DNA of 64,000 nt from Dongia sedimenti (GCA_030715195.1 JAUYVI010000001.1:682001-746000), one strand, 5' to 3'. Shown: positions 17,864 to 26,619, numbered from the stretch's first letter. The notes: generated by a model from the sequence alone, not told the origin. Translations and numbers: made by a program.

Positions 17864-18408
17864 GGGCAGGCGGGTCAGACCCCCGAAGGGCGCTCCACGC
17901 AGACGGCCTTGCGCCGGCTGCGTGGCCCATTTGTGGACTTCGTCTGCGTCCTGTCTGCGTTGGCGCCCGTCGGGGCTGCTGCGGACCACCCAGACGACCC
18001 GAGGCTGTCCGCGTAGCGTAAGTGTCTGATTCGCCGCCTCTGTTGGCGTCTTCCGCCGGCGCAGATTTCTTGATTTGTCTGCGTCCTGTCTGCGTTGACC
18101 GGCACCGGGATGCTGACCGTTCTCACGCAGACGACCCGGGCTTGTCTGTGTGGGGTGATCTTGATGGGGTCCGCGTCCGGTCTGCGTGGCGCGGCGTTTT
18201 GTTCTTCAAGTTATCTCATTCGTGCTTGGTCTGAATTCAGGCCGGCAAGCACGGTGCGTGAATGTCGAACTTTCGACACAGAATTCACGATCTCAAACAG
18301 CGGGCCGATCATACCACGAATGGCGCAACAAGTCCCGCGCGCGTGTGAGTGAATTCAGTTTTTCCGCGGGCGATGGAAGCAGCCAGCCCGAGAGCAATGT
18401 GCCTTCGC
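17864..18408. other. Gene-free region between catalase and the minus-strand NTR cluster
   Basis: This 545-base stretch holds no convincing gene. Its first part (to about 18190) contains the GTCTGCGT octamer array described separately. From about 18190 the sequence becomes less GC-rich, with three GAATTCA-like words (18235, 18287 and 18351 areas), which suggests decayed or transferred DNA. It lies where the plus-strand catalase and the minus-strand gene converge, so promoters are not expected here. Confidence 0.6.
17897..18189. repeat. GTCTGCGT octamer array with imperfect tandem duplication
   Basis: The octamer GTCTGCGT occurs at 17942, 17953, 18077, 18088 and 18180, and its complement ACGCAGAC at 17897 and 18125. 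The first four form two identical 21-base blocks (GTCTGCGTCCTGTCTGCGTTG) at 17942 and 18077, 135 bases apart. A third block at 18169 matches at 18 of 21 positions. CAGACGACCCG follows each of the first two blocks at a similar distance, so the unit looks like an old tandem duplication. Confidence 0.8.
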
Positions 18409-18909
18409 TTATGGATTGTCGTCCGCAACCGTTCCCTCGTGGCCCTGCAGAGCCCGGTTGAGTCCGTCGTGATCCAGCGGCAGCTCGGCATCGAAGAAAT
18501 CATAGGAGATTTCACCGTCCGCGTAGAAATGGGTGCTCAACCGAATGCGGGTGCCAAAGAGCGGCGGATGCGTGCAGTTTGAGGATCGGACATTGTAGCG
18601 GATCATGACACGGCGGTTGATGTCTCCTTTCCAGACTCGATCAACGACCATGGGTGAAGAGGCAGATGTAGCCTCGTCGGCAACGCGCTCTGGTGGCGAG
18701 ACGACGCCTTCAACAATGATGCTGGCGCGGTCGACGATCTGCTCGGGCGTCATCCGTTGAAGAATCCGGTCGGGATCGAATGGGCGAGGAACGGTGCAGG
18801 CGCCGGCTCCGTCGGCATTGGCCAAGGCCGCCACGCCGAGGCCAATGGCGATGGCCCAACGTCGAAGTCCACGCGATCGGCTGCCGCACTCGCGGTCCTT
18901 ACCGCGCAT
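18409..18909 (-). CDS. Secreted protein with NTR-like domain, short paralogue
   Basis: This 166-residue protein has a signal peptide (WAIAIGLGVAALANADGAGAC) followed by a domain with the core VVDRVWKGDINRRVMIRY and FGTRIRLSTHFY. It is clearly related to the N-terminal domain of the protein at 19761-20816 (VDRVWKGEAAAFVTLEF...GTPIRISP), and both have TPEQI plus a conserved cysteine near the start. The pattern resembles small beta-barrel NTR/TIMP-like domains; that is my inference. The TPR and pentapeptide parts of the longer paralogue are absent. I prefer the ATG at 18909; in-frame ATGs at 18927 and 18987 would extend it. Confidence 0.65.
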   Translation of the reverse strand: MRGKDRECGSRSRGLRRWAIAIGLGVAALANADGAGACTVPRPFDPDRILQRMTPEQIVDRASIIVEGVVSPPERVADEATSASSPMVVDRVWKGDINRRVMIRYNVRSSNCTHPPLFGTRIRLSTHFYADGEISYDFFDAELPLDHDGLNRALQGHEGTVADDNP

Positions 18910-18937
18910 TGCACGCGCCCTCGACATTGACCATGCC
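18899..18937 (-). pseudogene. Relic of the C-terminal end of a pentapeptide-repeat protein
   Basis: The minus strand reads GMVNVEGACNAR followed by a stop. The intact gene at 19761-20816 ends GMVNVDGSCSAPQ and a stop, and the DNA matches closely (GGCATGGTCAATGTCGAGG against GGGATGGTCAATGTCGATGG). The reading frame upstream is broken and not recognisable as pentapeptide repeats. This is best explained as the remaining tail of a duplicated copy, deleted between the membrane-protein gene and the short NTR gene. Confidence 0.55.
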
Positions 18938-19014
18938 TTCTTCTCGGCGACTCCATCGACGACACGACGCGTTTGTGACCGATTCATGGCGCGTTTTCTC
19001 CGCGATGTCTTTCA

Positions 19015-19764
19015 TCAGCACGGGCTCCAAGACTGGCCGGCACCAAACGCTCCCGATACCGCATTGAAAATTCCGCTGACGACCCGGGCTTGGTTGAGGG
19101 CGATGTCGGCCAGCAGCAAGAAGACTACGCCGAGGAAGACCAGGTACGACCAACCGAGATAGTCGGAATAGATGATGGTGAGGACCCAGTTCTGGTCGAA
19201 CAGGTACCAGTTTGAGGTCAGCAGCGTCGTCACGGTCAGCAGGGCCGAGATCGGCGCGAGATGCCGGGCGGCGCGGCCGCGGAACAATGCCAGGATGAGC
19301 GCGATCCCGAGTACGATCAGGTTGGCGCCGAGGAAGATCGTGATATCGCGCCGCAGCTCGTCGAACACCGCATGGTATTTTGCCTCCACCATGCCGCGCA
19401 GCACCTCGAAGCGGGGTTTCAGCTTGAGCTCGATCGCGTCATAGGCTGTCAGCAGCGCGTCTTCGATAGCGGCGCGATCACCGCAGGTGCACAGCGCCTC
19501 GACCGCGAGGTGAATGAAGTTGCGGGTCGATGCTGCGAGGTTCACCCGCAATGCATCGATGCGATCCGAGGGCAAGCCGTCCAGCTTCGCAAGCTTGCTC
19601 ATCGGGCCATCGGCCGCGAGTTCGGCGTCGATCCGGTCGGTGATGAAGGCCTGTGCCCGCGCCTCGAAATCATTCGGCAGGGAATGGAGGTAAATCAGCA
19701 TGCCGCCGAAGACAAACACGCCGAGAAGGCAGAGAGCGATGTTAATCCAGCGCCAAGCCTTCAT
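19015..19764 (-). CDS. Hypothetical three- or four-helix membrane protein (249 aa)
   Basis: I do not recognise this family. An N-terminal membrane helix (INIALCLLGVFVFGGMLIYL) is followed by about 110 residues of soluble helical sequence with a CTCGD pair of cysteines. Then come three hydrophobic segments (FLGANLIVLGIALILALF; ISALLTVTTLLTSNWYLF; YLVFLGVVFLLLADIAL). The soluble part is likely periplasmic. Its ATG overlaps the stop of the upstream secreted protein in an ATGA arrangement, so the two are translationally coupled and probably act together. Confidence 0.72.
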   Translation of the reverse strand: MKAWRWINIALCLLGVFVFGGMLIYLHSLPNDFEARAQAFITDRIDAELAADGPMSKLAKLDGLPSDRIDALRVNLAASTRNFIHLAVEALCTCGDRAAIEDALLTAYDAIELKLKPRFEVLRGMVEAKYHAVFDELRRDITIFLGANLIVLGIALILALFRGRAARHLAPISALLTVTTLLTSNWYLFDQNWVLTIIYSDYLGWSYLVFLGVVFLLLADIALNQARVVSGIFNAVSGAFGAGQSWSPC

Positions 19765-20816
19765 TGAGGAGCCGAGCAACTACCATCGACATTGACCATC
19801 CCCGCCGCGACCGGGTCGAAATCGGCGGCAAACTCGGTGGCACAGTCATAGAGCGCGCCCTTCAAGTCGACGTCCTCGAACCTCGCCCAGCTGAGATCGG
19901 AACCTTTGAAGTTGGCGTTGCGGAAGGTCGATCCTGCGAAATCGCAGCGCAATTGAGCACCAGAGAAATCGGCACCGTCGAGCGCTGCCTCCGACCGGCA
20001 GGAGACGACATTCGCAACGTCGGAATAGTTCTTCCAATCCGCCGCCAGGACACCGGTCGCCTCGAACGTGGCGCGGGCAATTTTGCCGCGCCATGCCTCG
20101 GTGCGGGGCGCGATCTGGCTGAGCCGGTTGAGGGTTGCCTGTGCGTCTTTCTCTTTCCAGATAGCGGCCTGCAGCACGGCAAGAACGGCGACGGAGTCGA
20201 GGTCGCTCGGGTCCTGTTGCAGCAACGCCTCATACAGCCACAGGGCGCGATGCGTTTCGCCATTGCGGCGAAGGTAATCCGCGAAGGCGAGCTTCTCCGC
20301 GCGCCCGCCGGCTTCTGCCTTGCGCTGCATGGCGACGGTGCGGTCGCGGTAGAGCTGAAGACCGGCGTCCTCGCTCGGGTCTCCGGTCGCCCATCCCGAA
20401 AGAACGTCGTAGGAGAAAACGTTCGGCGAGACCGGGTCCGGCGAAATGCGGATCGGCGTGCCGACGGGTGGTACCTGCTGGCACATGGCCGTGTCCTCGC
20501 CGAACTCGAGCGTGACAAAGGCCGCGGCCTCGCCCTTCCAGACCCGGTCCACGCGCATGCGCGCGTGTCTATTGTAGGAGTCTGTTGTTGCGCCCGGCTC
20601 ACCGCTGATCGGGTCGCGTTCGATGACGACGCCGTCGATCACGACTTCAGGCAAGGTTTCGGCGATCTGCTCAGGTGTCCGCTGCGGCGTCGGGACTTCT
20701 TGAACAATACCGGTCAAGGGCTCCACAGTGACCTGCACTGGGACCGGGCTGCATGCGAATGTTGGCGAATGCGAAATCGCCAGCAGGACGCTCACAGCAG
20801 CAATCAGTCGAAACAT
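19761..20816 (-). CDS. Secreted NTR-like + TPR-like + pentapeptide-repeat protein (351 aa)
   Basis: The domains run in an unusual order. A signal peptide covers residues 1-21 (AAVSVLLAISHSPTFAC). An NTR-like domain spans about 22-150 (VDRVWKGEAAAFVTLEF, MCQQVPPVGTPIRISP). Helical TPR-like repeats follow at about 165-255 (HRALWLYEALLQQDPSDLD). A pentapeptide-repeat block at about 265-330 (GADFSGAQL, STFRNANFKGSDLSWARFEDVDLKGALYD) leads to a cysteine-containing end. Each module is known; I do not know this combination. The gene starts 47 bases after the HisD-like gene, so read-through is possible. The shared NTR module links it to the short gene downstream. Confidence 0.72.
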   Translation of the reverse strand: MFRLIAAVSVLLAISHSPTFACSPVPVQVTVEPLTGIVQEVPTPQRTPEQIAETLPEVVIDGVVIERDPISGEPGATTDSYNRHARMRVDRVWKGEAAAFVTLEFGEDTAMCQQVPPVGTPIRISPDPVSPNVFSYDVLSGWATGDPSEDAGLQLYRDRTVAMQRKAEAGGRAEKLAFADYLRRNGETHRALWLYEALLQQDPSDLDSVAVLAVLQAAIWKEKDAQATLNRLSQIAPRTEAWRGKIARATFEATGVLAADWKNYSDVANVVSCRSEAALDGADFSGAQLRCDFAGSTFRNANFKGSDLSWARFEDVDLKGALYDCATEFAADFDPVAAGMVNVDGSCSAPQ

Positions 20817-20863
20817 ACTCCACCCCAGCCAACTTCCGATCGACCAGGGCGGCAGTTTATCGC

Positions 20864-22195
20864 CTACTTGGCGAGCAAGCCATCGCGGATCTCGCTCACC
20901 GCGTTCGCATGCCCGACGAAGCCTTCATACGTGGCGAGGATGCGCGCCTTCTGGGCCAGCGGCGGGTAGCCGGCGGCGGTGACGTAGCCGATCGAGGAGC
21001 GCTTCATGTAGTCGAAGACCGAAAGGGGCGAGGCGGTCTTGGCGGTGCCGTTGGTCGGCAGCACGGCGTTGGGGCCGAGCACGAAATTGCCGAGGGTGCA
21101 GGGCGTGTGGTTGCCGAGCAGGATCTCGCCGGCATTGACGATCTTCCCCAAGTGCTCGAACGGTGCGTTGGAGAGGATCTGCAGATGCTCCGGGGCGAAG
21201 TCGTTCACGAAGGCGACCGCTTCGTCGAAGCTCTGGGTCAGCACGACGCCGCCATTGGTGCCGCCGAGCACGGTCGAGGCGAAGCCGGCGCGCTGCTCGC
21301 CCATCTTGTCCATGTAGACGGGGAGGGCCGCGATCGCGTCCTGCGCGACCTTCGGGCTGTTGGTGACGATGAAGGCCGAGGAATCCGGACCATGCTCGGA
21401 TTCAATCAGGAGATCGAGCGCGGCAAGGCGGCCGTCGGCGGTTTCGTCGGCGAGGATGATGGCTTCGCTGGGACCGGCGGGGATGCCGGGATCGATGATG
21501 TCGGCCAGGAGATGCTTCGCCGCGACCACCCAGGGGCTGCCGGGGCCGACGATCTTCACGCATTTCTGCACGGTCTGGGTGCCGTAGGCGACCGCGGCCA
21601 CGGCCTGGGCGCCGCCGCATTTGTAGACCCGGTCGACGCCGATCAGGCGCGCGGCCACCAGCGTGGCGTCGTCGATCTTCCCATCCGGGCCGGGCGGGGT
21701 GACGATGCAGATCTCCTTCACGCCGGCGACCACGGCCGGGATGGTGGTCATCATCACCACGCTGGGGAAGGCGCCCTTGCCGCGCGGGACGTAGCAGGCG
21801 ACCGACGGGATCGGCAGGAAGCGGTCGCCGGCGAAGGCGCCCGGGCGGATCTCGTGCAGCCACATCTCTTCCGGCTTCTGGTCGGTATGGAACTTGCGGA
21901 TGGACTCCACCGCGAATTCCAGCGCCTTCAGCACCTCTTGATCCAGCCGCACCAGCGCGTCGTCGAAATCCTTCGGCGTGGCGGCGATGGAATCCGGATT
22001 GACCGGCGACTTGTCGAACTCGCGGGCAAAGCGGGCGAGGGCGACGTCGCCTTCGTTCTTCACCGCCTCGATGATCGGCCGCACCTTGTCGAGGATCGGC
22101 GCGATGCTGGCCTCGCTGCGTTTCAGGAGCTGCGCACGCCCCGCGGCGTCGAGCTTGGAGAGGTCGTGCAGGCTGATCTTGCGCGTCGTGGTCAT
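20864..22195 (-). CDS. Histidinol dehydrogenase-family oxidoreductase (non-biosynthetic paralogue)
   Basis: This is a 443-residue NAD-dependent alcohol dehydrogenase of the HisD fold. Conserved pieces are [31 protein letters not shown], the SEHG metal-site block and the catalytic FAPEH pair. Authentic HisD has a GDYASGTNHVLPT-type segment with a zinc-ligand aspartate; here it reads [13 protein letters not shown], so that aspartate is Asn and the His after Asn is Ala. The same pattern is found in HisD paralogues annotated as sulfopropanediol 3-dehydrogenase (HpsN-like). A role other than histidine synthesis is therefore likely. It follows the SDR gene by 17 bases, probably in one operon. The ATG at 22195 is preferred. 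Confidence 0.82.
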   Translation of the reverse strand: MTTTRKISLHDLSKLDAAGRAQLLKRSEASIAPILDKVRPIIEAVKNEGDVALARFAREFDKSPVNPDSIAATPKDFDDALVRLDQEVLKALEFAVESIRKFHTDQKPEEMWLHEIRPGAFAGDRFLPIPSVACYVPRGKGAFPSVVMMTTIPAVVAGVKEICIVTPPGPDGKIDDATLVAARLIGVDRVYKCGGAQAVAAVAYGTQTVQKCVKIVGPGSPWVVAAKHLLADIIDPGIPAGPSEAIILADETADGRLAALDLLIESEHGPDSSAFIVTNSPKVAQDAIAALPVYMDKMGEQRAGFASTVLGGTNGGVVLTQSFDEAVAFVNDFAPEHLQILSNAPFEHLGKIVNAGEILLGNHTPCTLGNFVLGPNAVLPTNGTAKTASPLSVFDYMKRSSIGYVTAAGYPPLAQKARILATYEGFVGHANAVSEIRDGLLAK

Positions 22196-22212
22196 TCCGA
22201 AACGTCCAATCT

Positions 22213-22992
22213 TCAGAGGGAGGCCAGGGTGCCGCCGTCGATGCCGAGGCACTGGCCGGTTATATAGGCGGCGGCGTCCGAGGCAAGAAAGATCGCGGCA
22301 CCGGTGAGGTCGTCCAATTGCCCGAACCGGCCGAGCGGGACTTTCCTTAACATGGCCTCCTGCCAGGATACGTCATGATAGAAGGCCTCGGTCAATTCGG
22401 TGCGGAAATAGCCCGGTGCCACGGCATTGACCCGAATTTGCAACGGCGCCCATTCGGCCGCCAAAGCCCGGGTCATGCCGAGCAGCCCGGTCTTGGAGGA
22501 TCCGTAGGGGACGGCGGTGGGGATGCCGCGATAGGAGGTGAGGGAGCAGATGTTGAGGATGCTGCCGCCGGTTCCGGCGTCTTTCATCGCCGCGGCGGCG
22601 GCCTGGGCGCAGAAGAAGGCGCCCTTGAGATTGGTGTCCAGGATGCGGTCCCAGAGCGCCTCATCGACCTCGAGCGAGGGTCGCACCTCTTCCATGCCCG
22701 CATTGTTGACGAGGATATCGAGGCCGCCCAGCGCGCCGACCACCTGCGCGACCCCGGCGCGGCAGTCCGCGGGCTTGGTCACGTCCTGCACAACCGGCAC
22801 CGCGACGCCGCCCGCATCGGCGATGGCGGTAACGACTTTGTCGAGCTCCGCCCTGTTGCGGCCGGAGACCGCGACGGCGGCCCCGGCCGCGGCCAGGCCG
22901 AGCGCGAGCGCGCGCCCGATGCCGCGGCTGGCGCCGGTGACCAGGGCGCGGCGGCCGGCGAGACTGAAGGCGGCGAGTGCCTTTGGCGTCAT
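22213..22992 (-). CDS. Short-chain dehydrogenase/reductase (SDR)
   Basis: This is a 259-residue classical SDR. The nucleotide-binding TGASRGIG lies at about residues 19-26, LVNNAG at about 94-99, the catalytic Ser in ICSLTSYRG, and the YxxxK motif as YGSSK. A VNAVAPGYFRTEL block and the terminal GQCLGIDGG complete the family pattern. The closest general resemblance is to gluconate 5-dehydrogenase or 3-oxoacyl reductase types. The substrate cannot be named from sequence. Its operon partner is the HisD-like enzyme, which suggests successive oxidation of a small polyol or hydroxy-acid. Confidence 0.85.
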   Translation of the reverse strand: MTPKALAAFSLAGRRALVTGASRGIGRALALGLAAAGAAVAVSGRNRAELDKVVTAIADAGGVAVPVVQDVTKPADCRAGVAQVVGALGGLDILVNNAGMEEVRPSLEVDEALWDRILDTNLKGAFFCAQAAAAAMKDAGTGGSILNICSLTSYRGIPTAVPYGSSKTGLLGMTRALAAEWAPLQIRVNAVAPGYFRTELTEAFYHDVSWQEAMLRKVPLGRFGQLDDLTGAAIFLASDAAAYITGQCLGIDGGTLASL

Positions 22993-23040
22993 TCCCGAAC
23001 TGCTCCCCGCATTGTATAGACGGAACTGATTATCACTCTC

Positions 23041-23127
23041 CCGTCATCCCGGGGCTAGGCCCCGGGATCCACGCCTTGGCTGCAGAAAGAAAGGCGTGGA
23101 TCCCGCGACCAAGTCGCGGGATGACGG
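23041..23127. repeat. REP-like composite palindrome, copy 3
   Basis: The left arm is CCGTCATCCCGGGGCTAGG with CCCGGGATCCACGCCTT. The right arm is AAGGCGTGGATCCCGCGACC with GTCGCGGGATGACGG. It lies between the divergent SDR and kinase-like genes. Only the stem bases differ from copies 1, 4 and 5, and most differences are compensated on the other strand of the hairpin. Confidence 0.9.
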
Positions 23128-23196
23128 CATTGGCGGAGTTTTACCCTGAGCTCAATCGAATCCACGAAAGAATCCCCAACCGCGATCGCCCGGGCG

Positions 23197-24480
23197 TTGG
23201 CGAAGGCCGGCAAGACCGCCGAGGCCGAGGCGGTCGTCGCGGCTTTGATCGCCGAGGAGTTTCGGCGGCCGGTGCGGAGCCTGTCGATCAACCGCGATGC
23301 CTATAGCCTCAACTCGCTGAACGGCTTCGTCACGACCGATGCCGGGGCGTTCTTCTTCAAGTTCCACCAGGAGGAGGGCGAGGATCGGATGTCCGGCGAA
23401 TATTACCGCGCCCGCCTCCTGGCCGAGGCGGGATTGCCGGTGGACCTACCGGTCGAAACCAGCACCAAGCCGGGGCGGCAGATCCTGCTTTATCGGCTGC
23501 GCAAGGACCGGCGGCTGGCGGAGGTCGCGCGGGATCTCGATGCAGAACGCGATCCCGCCAAGTTGGCGCCGGTGATCGAAGCACAGGCGGCGCTCGATCG
23601 CGCGGTGGCGGAGGTCTATCTGCGGACGCTGCATCCGATCACGGCCGAGCAATCACGGGGGGAGCCGATCCATCGGCTGTTCCATGAACGGCTGCGCGAC
23701 TTCGATCGGCCGGGCGTCATCGGCGGACGCTTCGCGGCGTTCTATCGCGACCAGGATTTCGTGCTGCCGGGCGTGACGCTGAATTGGCGGGCGCTGCGCG
23801 GTCTCCGGATTTCATTCAACGGTGTCACCTATCGCGACAGTCTCGGCGCCTTGTTCGATGCGGCGTTCACCGGGCTCGAGCCAGGGCGTTTTGAAGGGCT
23901 CGGTGTCACGGCCCATGGCGACGCGCACAATGCCAACGTCTGGTACGAGGAGAATGAACAGCCGCCGCGCCTGTCGCTGTTCGATCCGGCTTTCGCGGGC
24001 ACGCATGTGCCGGCTTTGCTGGCCGAGGTGAAGCCGACCTTCCACAACATTTTCGCGCATCCCTTCTGGCTCTATGAGCCGCAGGTTGCAGCGACACGTT
24101 TCCGGGCGAACGTGGAGCGTCGCGGCGACGTGCTGGCGATCGAGACCGATTGGGCGCTGTCGCCGCTTCGGACGGCATTCCTGGAGCGGAAGGCGGCGCT
24201 GCTCTGGCGGCCGTTGCTGGCAGCGATGCAGGCGCGGGACCAATTGCCGCAGGATTGGCGTCGGCTGGTGAAGCTGGCGCTGTTCTGCTGCCCGACTTTG
24301 GTGATGAATCTGCGCGCCAATGGGACAACGCCGGGCGCAGGGGCGCACAACCCGGTCTCCTCGGCGATCGGCCTCGGGATTGCCGCGATGATGGGCAGCG
24401 TGCCGCTGGAAGGGGCAGGGGACGTGCTCTCGGCCTTTCTCGACAGCATCGAACCAAATGGTTCTGGCCGGAAACCATGA
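23197..24480 (+). CDS. Aminoglycoside phosphotransferase-fold (kinase-like) protein
   Basis: This protein of about 427 residues shows the APH/choline-kinase catalytic core as VTAHGDAHNANVWY (HGDxHxxN) followed by LSLFDPAFAG (metal-binding DPA segment). An upstream FFFKFHQEEGEDRMSGEYYRARLL block holds the probable ATP-binding lysine. The substrate is unknown; family members phosphorylate sugars, amino alcohols or antibiotics. The start is uncertain. TTG at 23197 is listed, but the same frame stays open and protein-like back to a CTG at 23146 that has GGAG 7 bases before it. It precedes the ABC importer genes on the same strand. Confidence 0.75.
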   Translation: MAKAGKTAEAEAVVAALIAEEFRRPVRSLSINRDAYSLNSLNGFVTTDAGAFFFKFHQEEGEDRMSGEYYRARLLAEAGLPVDLPVETSTKPGRQILLYRLRKDRRLAEVARDLDAERDPAKLAPVIEAQAALDRAVAEVYLRTLHPITAEQSRGEPIHRLFHERLRDFDRPGVIGGRFAAFYRDQDFVLPGVTLNWRALRGLRISFNGVTYRDSLGALFDAAFTGLEPGRFEGLGVTAHGDAHNANVWYEENEQPPRLSLFDPAFAGTHVPALLAEVKPTFHNIFAHPFWLYEPQVAATRFRANVERRGDVLAIETDWALSPLRTAFLERKAALLWRPLLAAMQARDQLPQDWRRLVKLALFCCPTLVMNLRANGTTPGAGAHNPVSSAIGLGIAAMMGSVPLEGAGDVLSAFLDSIEPNGSGRKP

Positions 24481-24548
24481 CGGATCGTTGACGGCAGCGG
24501 GTCCAATAAGGACACTCGCACCTTCATTTCAGACAGAGGGGGCTTTCC

Positions 24549-25562
24549 ATGACGATCAAGACCATTGGCCACACGACGAGACGGCAGATGATGGCCGGCG
24601 CCGCGGCGCTGGGCGTTGCTTCAACTTTCCGCAGCGCGTTCGCGCAGGATATTCCCGCGAAGCCGGAAGCCGGCGCGATCAAGATGGGCATCGAGCCGTG
24701 GCTCGGTTACGGCCAGTGGCATGTCGCCGCGAAGAAGGGCCTGTTCAAGGAGCAGGGCTTGGATTCCGTCGAGATCGTGAACTTCACCACCGATGCCGAT
24801 CTCAACGCGGCATTGGCCAGCGGCCAGCTCGATTGCGGCAACATCGCGACCCACACCGCGATGGCCTTCGCGGCCGCCGGCCTGCCGATCAAGATCGTGA
24901 TGCTGCTCGACGTGTCGATGACCGCCGATGCGATGCTCTCCGACGGCTCGATCGGCTCGATCGCGGAATTGAAGGGCAAGCAGGTCGCCTATGAAGAGGG
25001 CACGACCAGCGACATCCTGCTGAACTACGCGCTGGCCGCCAACGGCATGAGCATCGCCGACATCCAGAAGGTGCCGATGCCGGCCGCCGATGCCGGCACC
25101 GCGCTGATCGCCGGCAAGGTGCCGGTCGCGGTCACCTATGAGCCGTACCTCACGCTCGCCATGAACCAGAACAAGAAGGCGAAGATGATCTACTCGGCCG
25201 GCGCCGAGCCCGGCCTGATCAGCGATGTGCTGGTGGTGAACGAGAAGTTCTTGGCAGAGAAGCCGGGCCAGATCCTGGCGCTGCTGAAGACCTGGGACGC
25301 CGCACTCGCCGCCTACAAGGCGGACACCGCGGGTTCGCGCGCGATCATCTCCGAGGCGGTCGGCGCGAAGCCCGAGGAACTGGCGACGGCGTTCGACGGC
25401 GTCACCTATTACTCGGTGGCCGAGAACAAGACCCAGCTCAGCGGCGAATACGCGAAGAAGGTCATGCCCGCGGTGAAGGACGCTGCCACCAAGGCCGGCA
25501 TCCTGACCAAGGACGTGGACGCGGCGGGGTTGATCGATCCGCGGTTCGTGGCTGCGGTTTGA
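24549..25562 (+). CDS. ABC transporter substrate-binding protein, NMT1/SsuA/TauA type (Tat-exported)
   Basis: This is a 337-residue periplasmic binding protein of the nitrate/sulfonate/taurine class. A twin-arginine signal (TTRRQMMAGAAALGVAS, cleavage after SAFA) points to Tat export. The core has MGIEPWLGYGQWHVAAKKGLF, NAALASGQLDCGNIATHTAM and AGKVPVAVTYEPYL, typical of this class. The substrate is probably a small sulfonate or similar anion, but cannot be fixed. Permease and ATPase genes follow on the same strand, separated by repeat elements. Confidence 0.88.
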   Translation: MTIKTIGHTTRRQMMAGAAALGVASTFRSAFAQDIPAKPEAGAIKMGIEPWLGYGQWHVAAKKGLFKEQGLDSVEIVNFTTDADLNAALASGQLDCGNIATHTAMAFAAAGLPIKIVMLLDVSMTADAMLSDGSIGSIAELKGKQVAYEEGTTSDILLNYALAANGMSIADIQKVPMPAADAGTALIAGKVPVAVTYEPYLTLAMNQNKKAKMIYSAGAEPGLISDVLVVNEKFLAEKPGQILALLKTWDAALAAYKADTAGSRAIISEAVGAKPEELATAFDGVTYYSVAENKTQLSGEYAKKVMPAVKDAATKAGILTKDVDAAGLIDPRFVAAV

Positions 25563-25591
25563 GTTGGTTGCGACGCGCAGAGTAGCGGAAC

Positions 25592-25716
25592 CGTCAACCC
25601 CCACCCCAACCCGCCCCCATCTTGGGGGCGGGGGCAGGATAGAGCCGTCACTTGCCGCAGCCTCTTCATGAGAGTTCCCTCCCCCAAGATGGGGGAGGGC
25701 CGGGGAGGGGGTTGAC
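25592..25716. repeat. C/G-rich inverted repeat, second family (importer gene junction)
   Basis: The left arm is GTCAACCCCCACCCC with CCGCCCCCATCTTGGGGGCGG. The right arm is CCCTCCCCCAAGATGGGGGAGGG with GGGGAGGGGGTTGAC. The outer ends pair (GTCAACCCCC / GGGGGTTGAC) and each arm contains its own hairpin. This is the same two-level design as the REP copies but an unrelated sequence. A similar element lies at 36454. Confidence 0.85.
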
Positions 25717-25781
25717 GCCGCCAAACGCTCGCTGCGTCATGCACTGTTTTTCCAGCGCGACGCCATCAACTACAGAAGACC

Positions 25782-26585
25782 ATGCCCGCCAAGAAACCCC
25801 GCTCCCTGTTCCGCCTGACCGCGACCATCACCCGCGCGCAATTCGTCGGGATCTCGATTTGCGTCTTTGCGCTGCTGCTGGCCGCCTGGTGGATCGCGAC
25901 GGCGAATGAATGGGTGCGGCCGCTGTTCCTGCCGAGCCCGCCTAAGGTGCTGGCGCGGCTGGGCGAGCTCGCGGCCTCCGGACAGCTCTGGCAGGATGCC
26001 TCGATCAGCATCTGGCGCATCACCGTCGGGTTTCTGATCTCGACCGCGTTCGCGCTGCCGATCGGCGTGCTGATCGGCTGCTACAAATCCTGGGAGGCGA
26101 TCGTCGAGCCGGTGGTGGATTTCATCCGCTACATGCCGGTCGTCGCCTTCGTGCCGCTGACCATCCTCTGGACCGGCACCGGCGACACGCAGAAGTATCT
26201 CATCATCTGGATCGGCACCTTCTTCCAGCAGGTGCTGCTGATCATGGACAATGTGAAGGGCGTGCCCTGGGACTTCATCAATCTTGGCCGCACCCTGCAG
26301 ATGCCGGAGCGCCGGATCCTCAGCCGCATCGTGGTGCCGAGCGCCATGCCCGGCATCTGGGATTCGCTCCGCATCAGCCTGGGCTGGGCCTGGACCTGGC
26401 TGGTGGTGGCCGAGCTGGTGGCCGCCACTTCGGGCATGGGCTATCGCATCACCACGGCGCAGCGTTTCTTCCAGACCGATCTCATCATCGGCTACATCCT
26501 GCTGCTCGGCTGCTTCGGCCTCGCCACCGACCAGGCGATGAAGGCGCTCGGCCGGCGCATGTTCCGCTACATGGCGGGACGGTGA
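25782..26585 (+). CDS. ABC transporter permease, SsuC/TauC type
   Basis: This is a 267-residue inner-membrane permease with about six helices. The cytoplasmic EAA-type loop that docks on the ATPase reads NLGRTLQMPERRILSRIVVPSAMPGIWDSLR, and RYMPVVAFVPLTILWTG is typical of the SsuC/TauC/NrtB family. It belongs with the binding protein upstream and the ATPase downstream. The 219-base gap before it contains a palindromic repeat, and no strong ribosome binding site is seen before the ATG at 25782. Confidence 0.9.
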   Translation: MPAKKPRSLFRLTATITRAQFVGISICVFALLLAAWWIATANEWVRPLFLPSPPKVLARLGELAASGQLWQDASISIWRITVGFLISTAFALPIGVLIGCYKSWEAIVEPVVDFIRYMPVVAFVPLTILWTGTGDTQKYLIIWIGTFFQQVLLIMDNVKGVPWDFINLGRTLQMPERRILSRIVVPSAMPGIWDSLRISLGWAWTWLVVAELVAATSGMGYRITTAQRFFQTDLIIGYILLLGCFGLATDQAMKALGRRMFRYMAGR

Positions 26586-26619
26586 GCGGGATGGCACCGA
26601 ACCGTTCCCATTTTGACTC

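Noticed and set aside
14639..17989. A minus-strand open frame of about 1,100 codons across the lipoproteins and catalase
   Set aside because: It is antisense to a clear catalase with catalytic residues in place, and its own sequence has no recognisable domain.
17864..18408. Short open frames in the octamer-repeat region
   Set aside because: They are not protein-like, lack ribosome binding sites and overlap the repeats.
20864..22195. Calling this gene biosynthetic hisD
   Set aside because: The usual zinc-ligand Asp is Asn and the following His is Ala, and no other his genes are nearby.
11261..23127. CRISPR array as an explanation for recurring repeats
   Set aside because: The repeats are single, far apart and palindromic, with no regular spacers and no cas genes.
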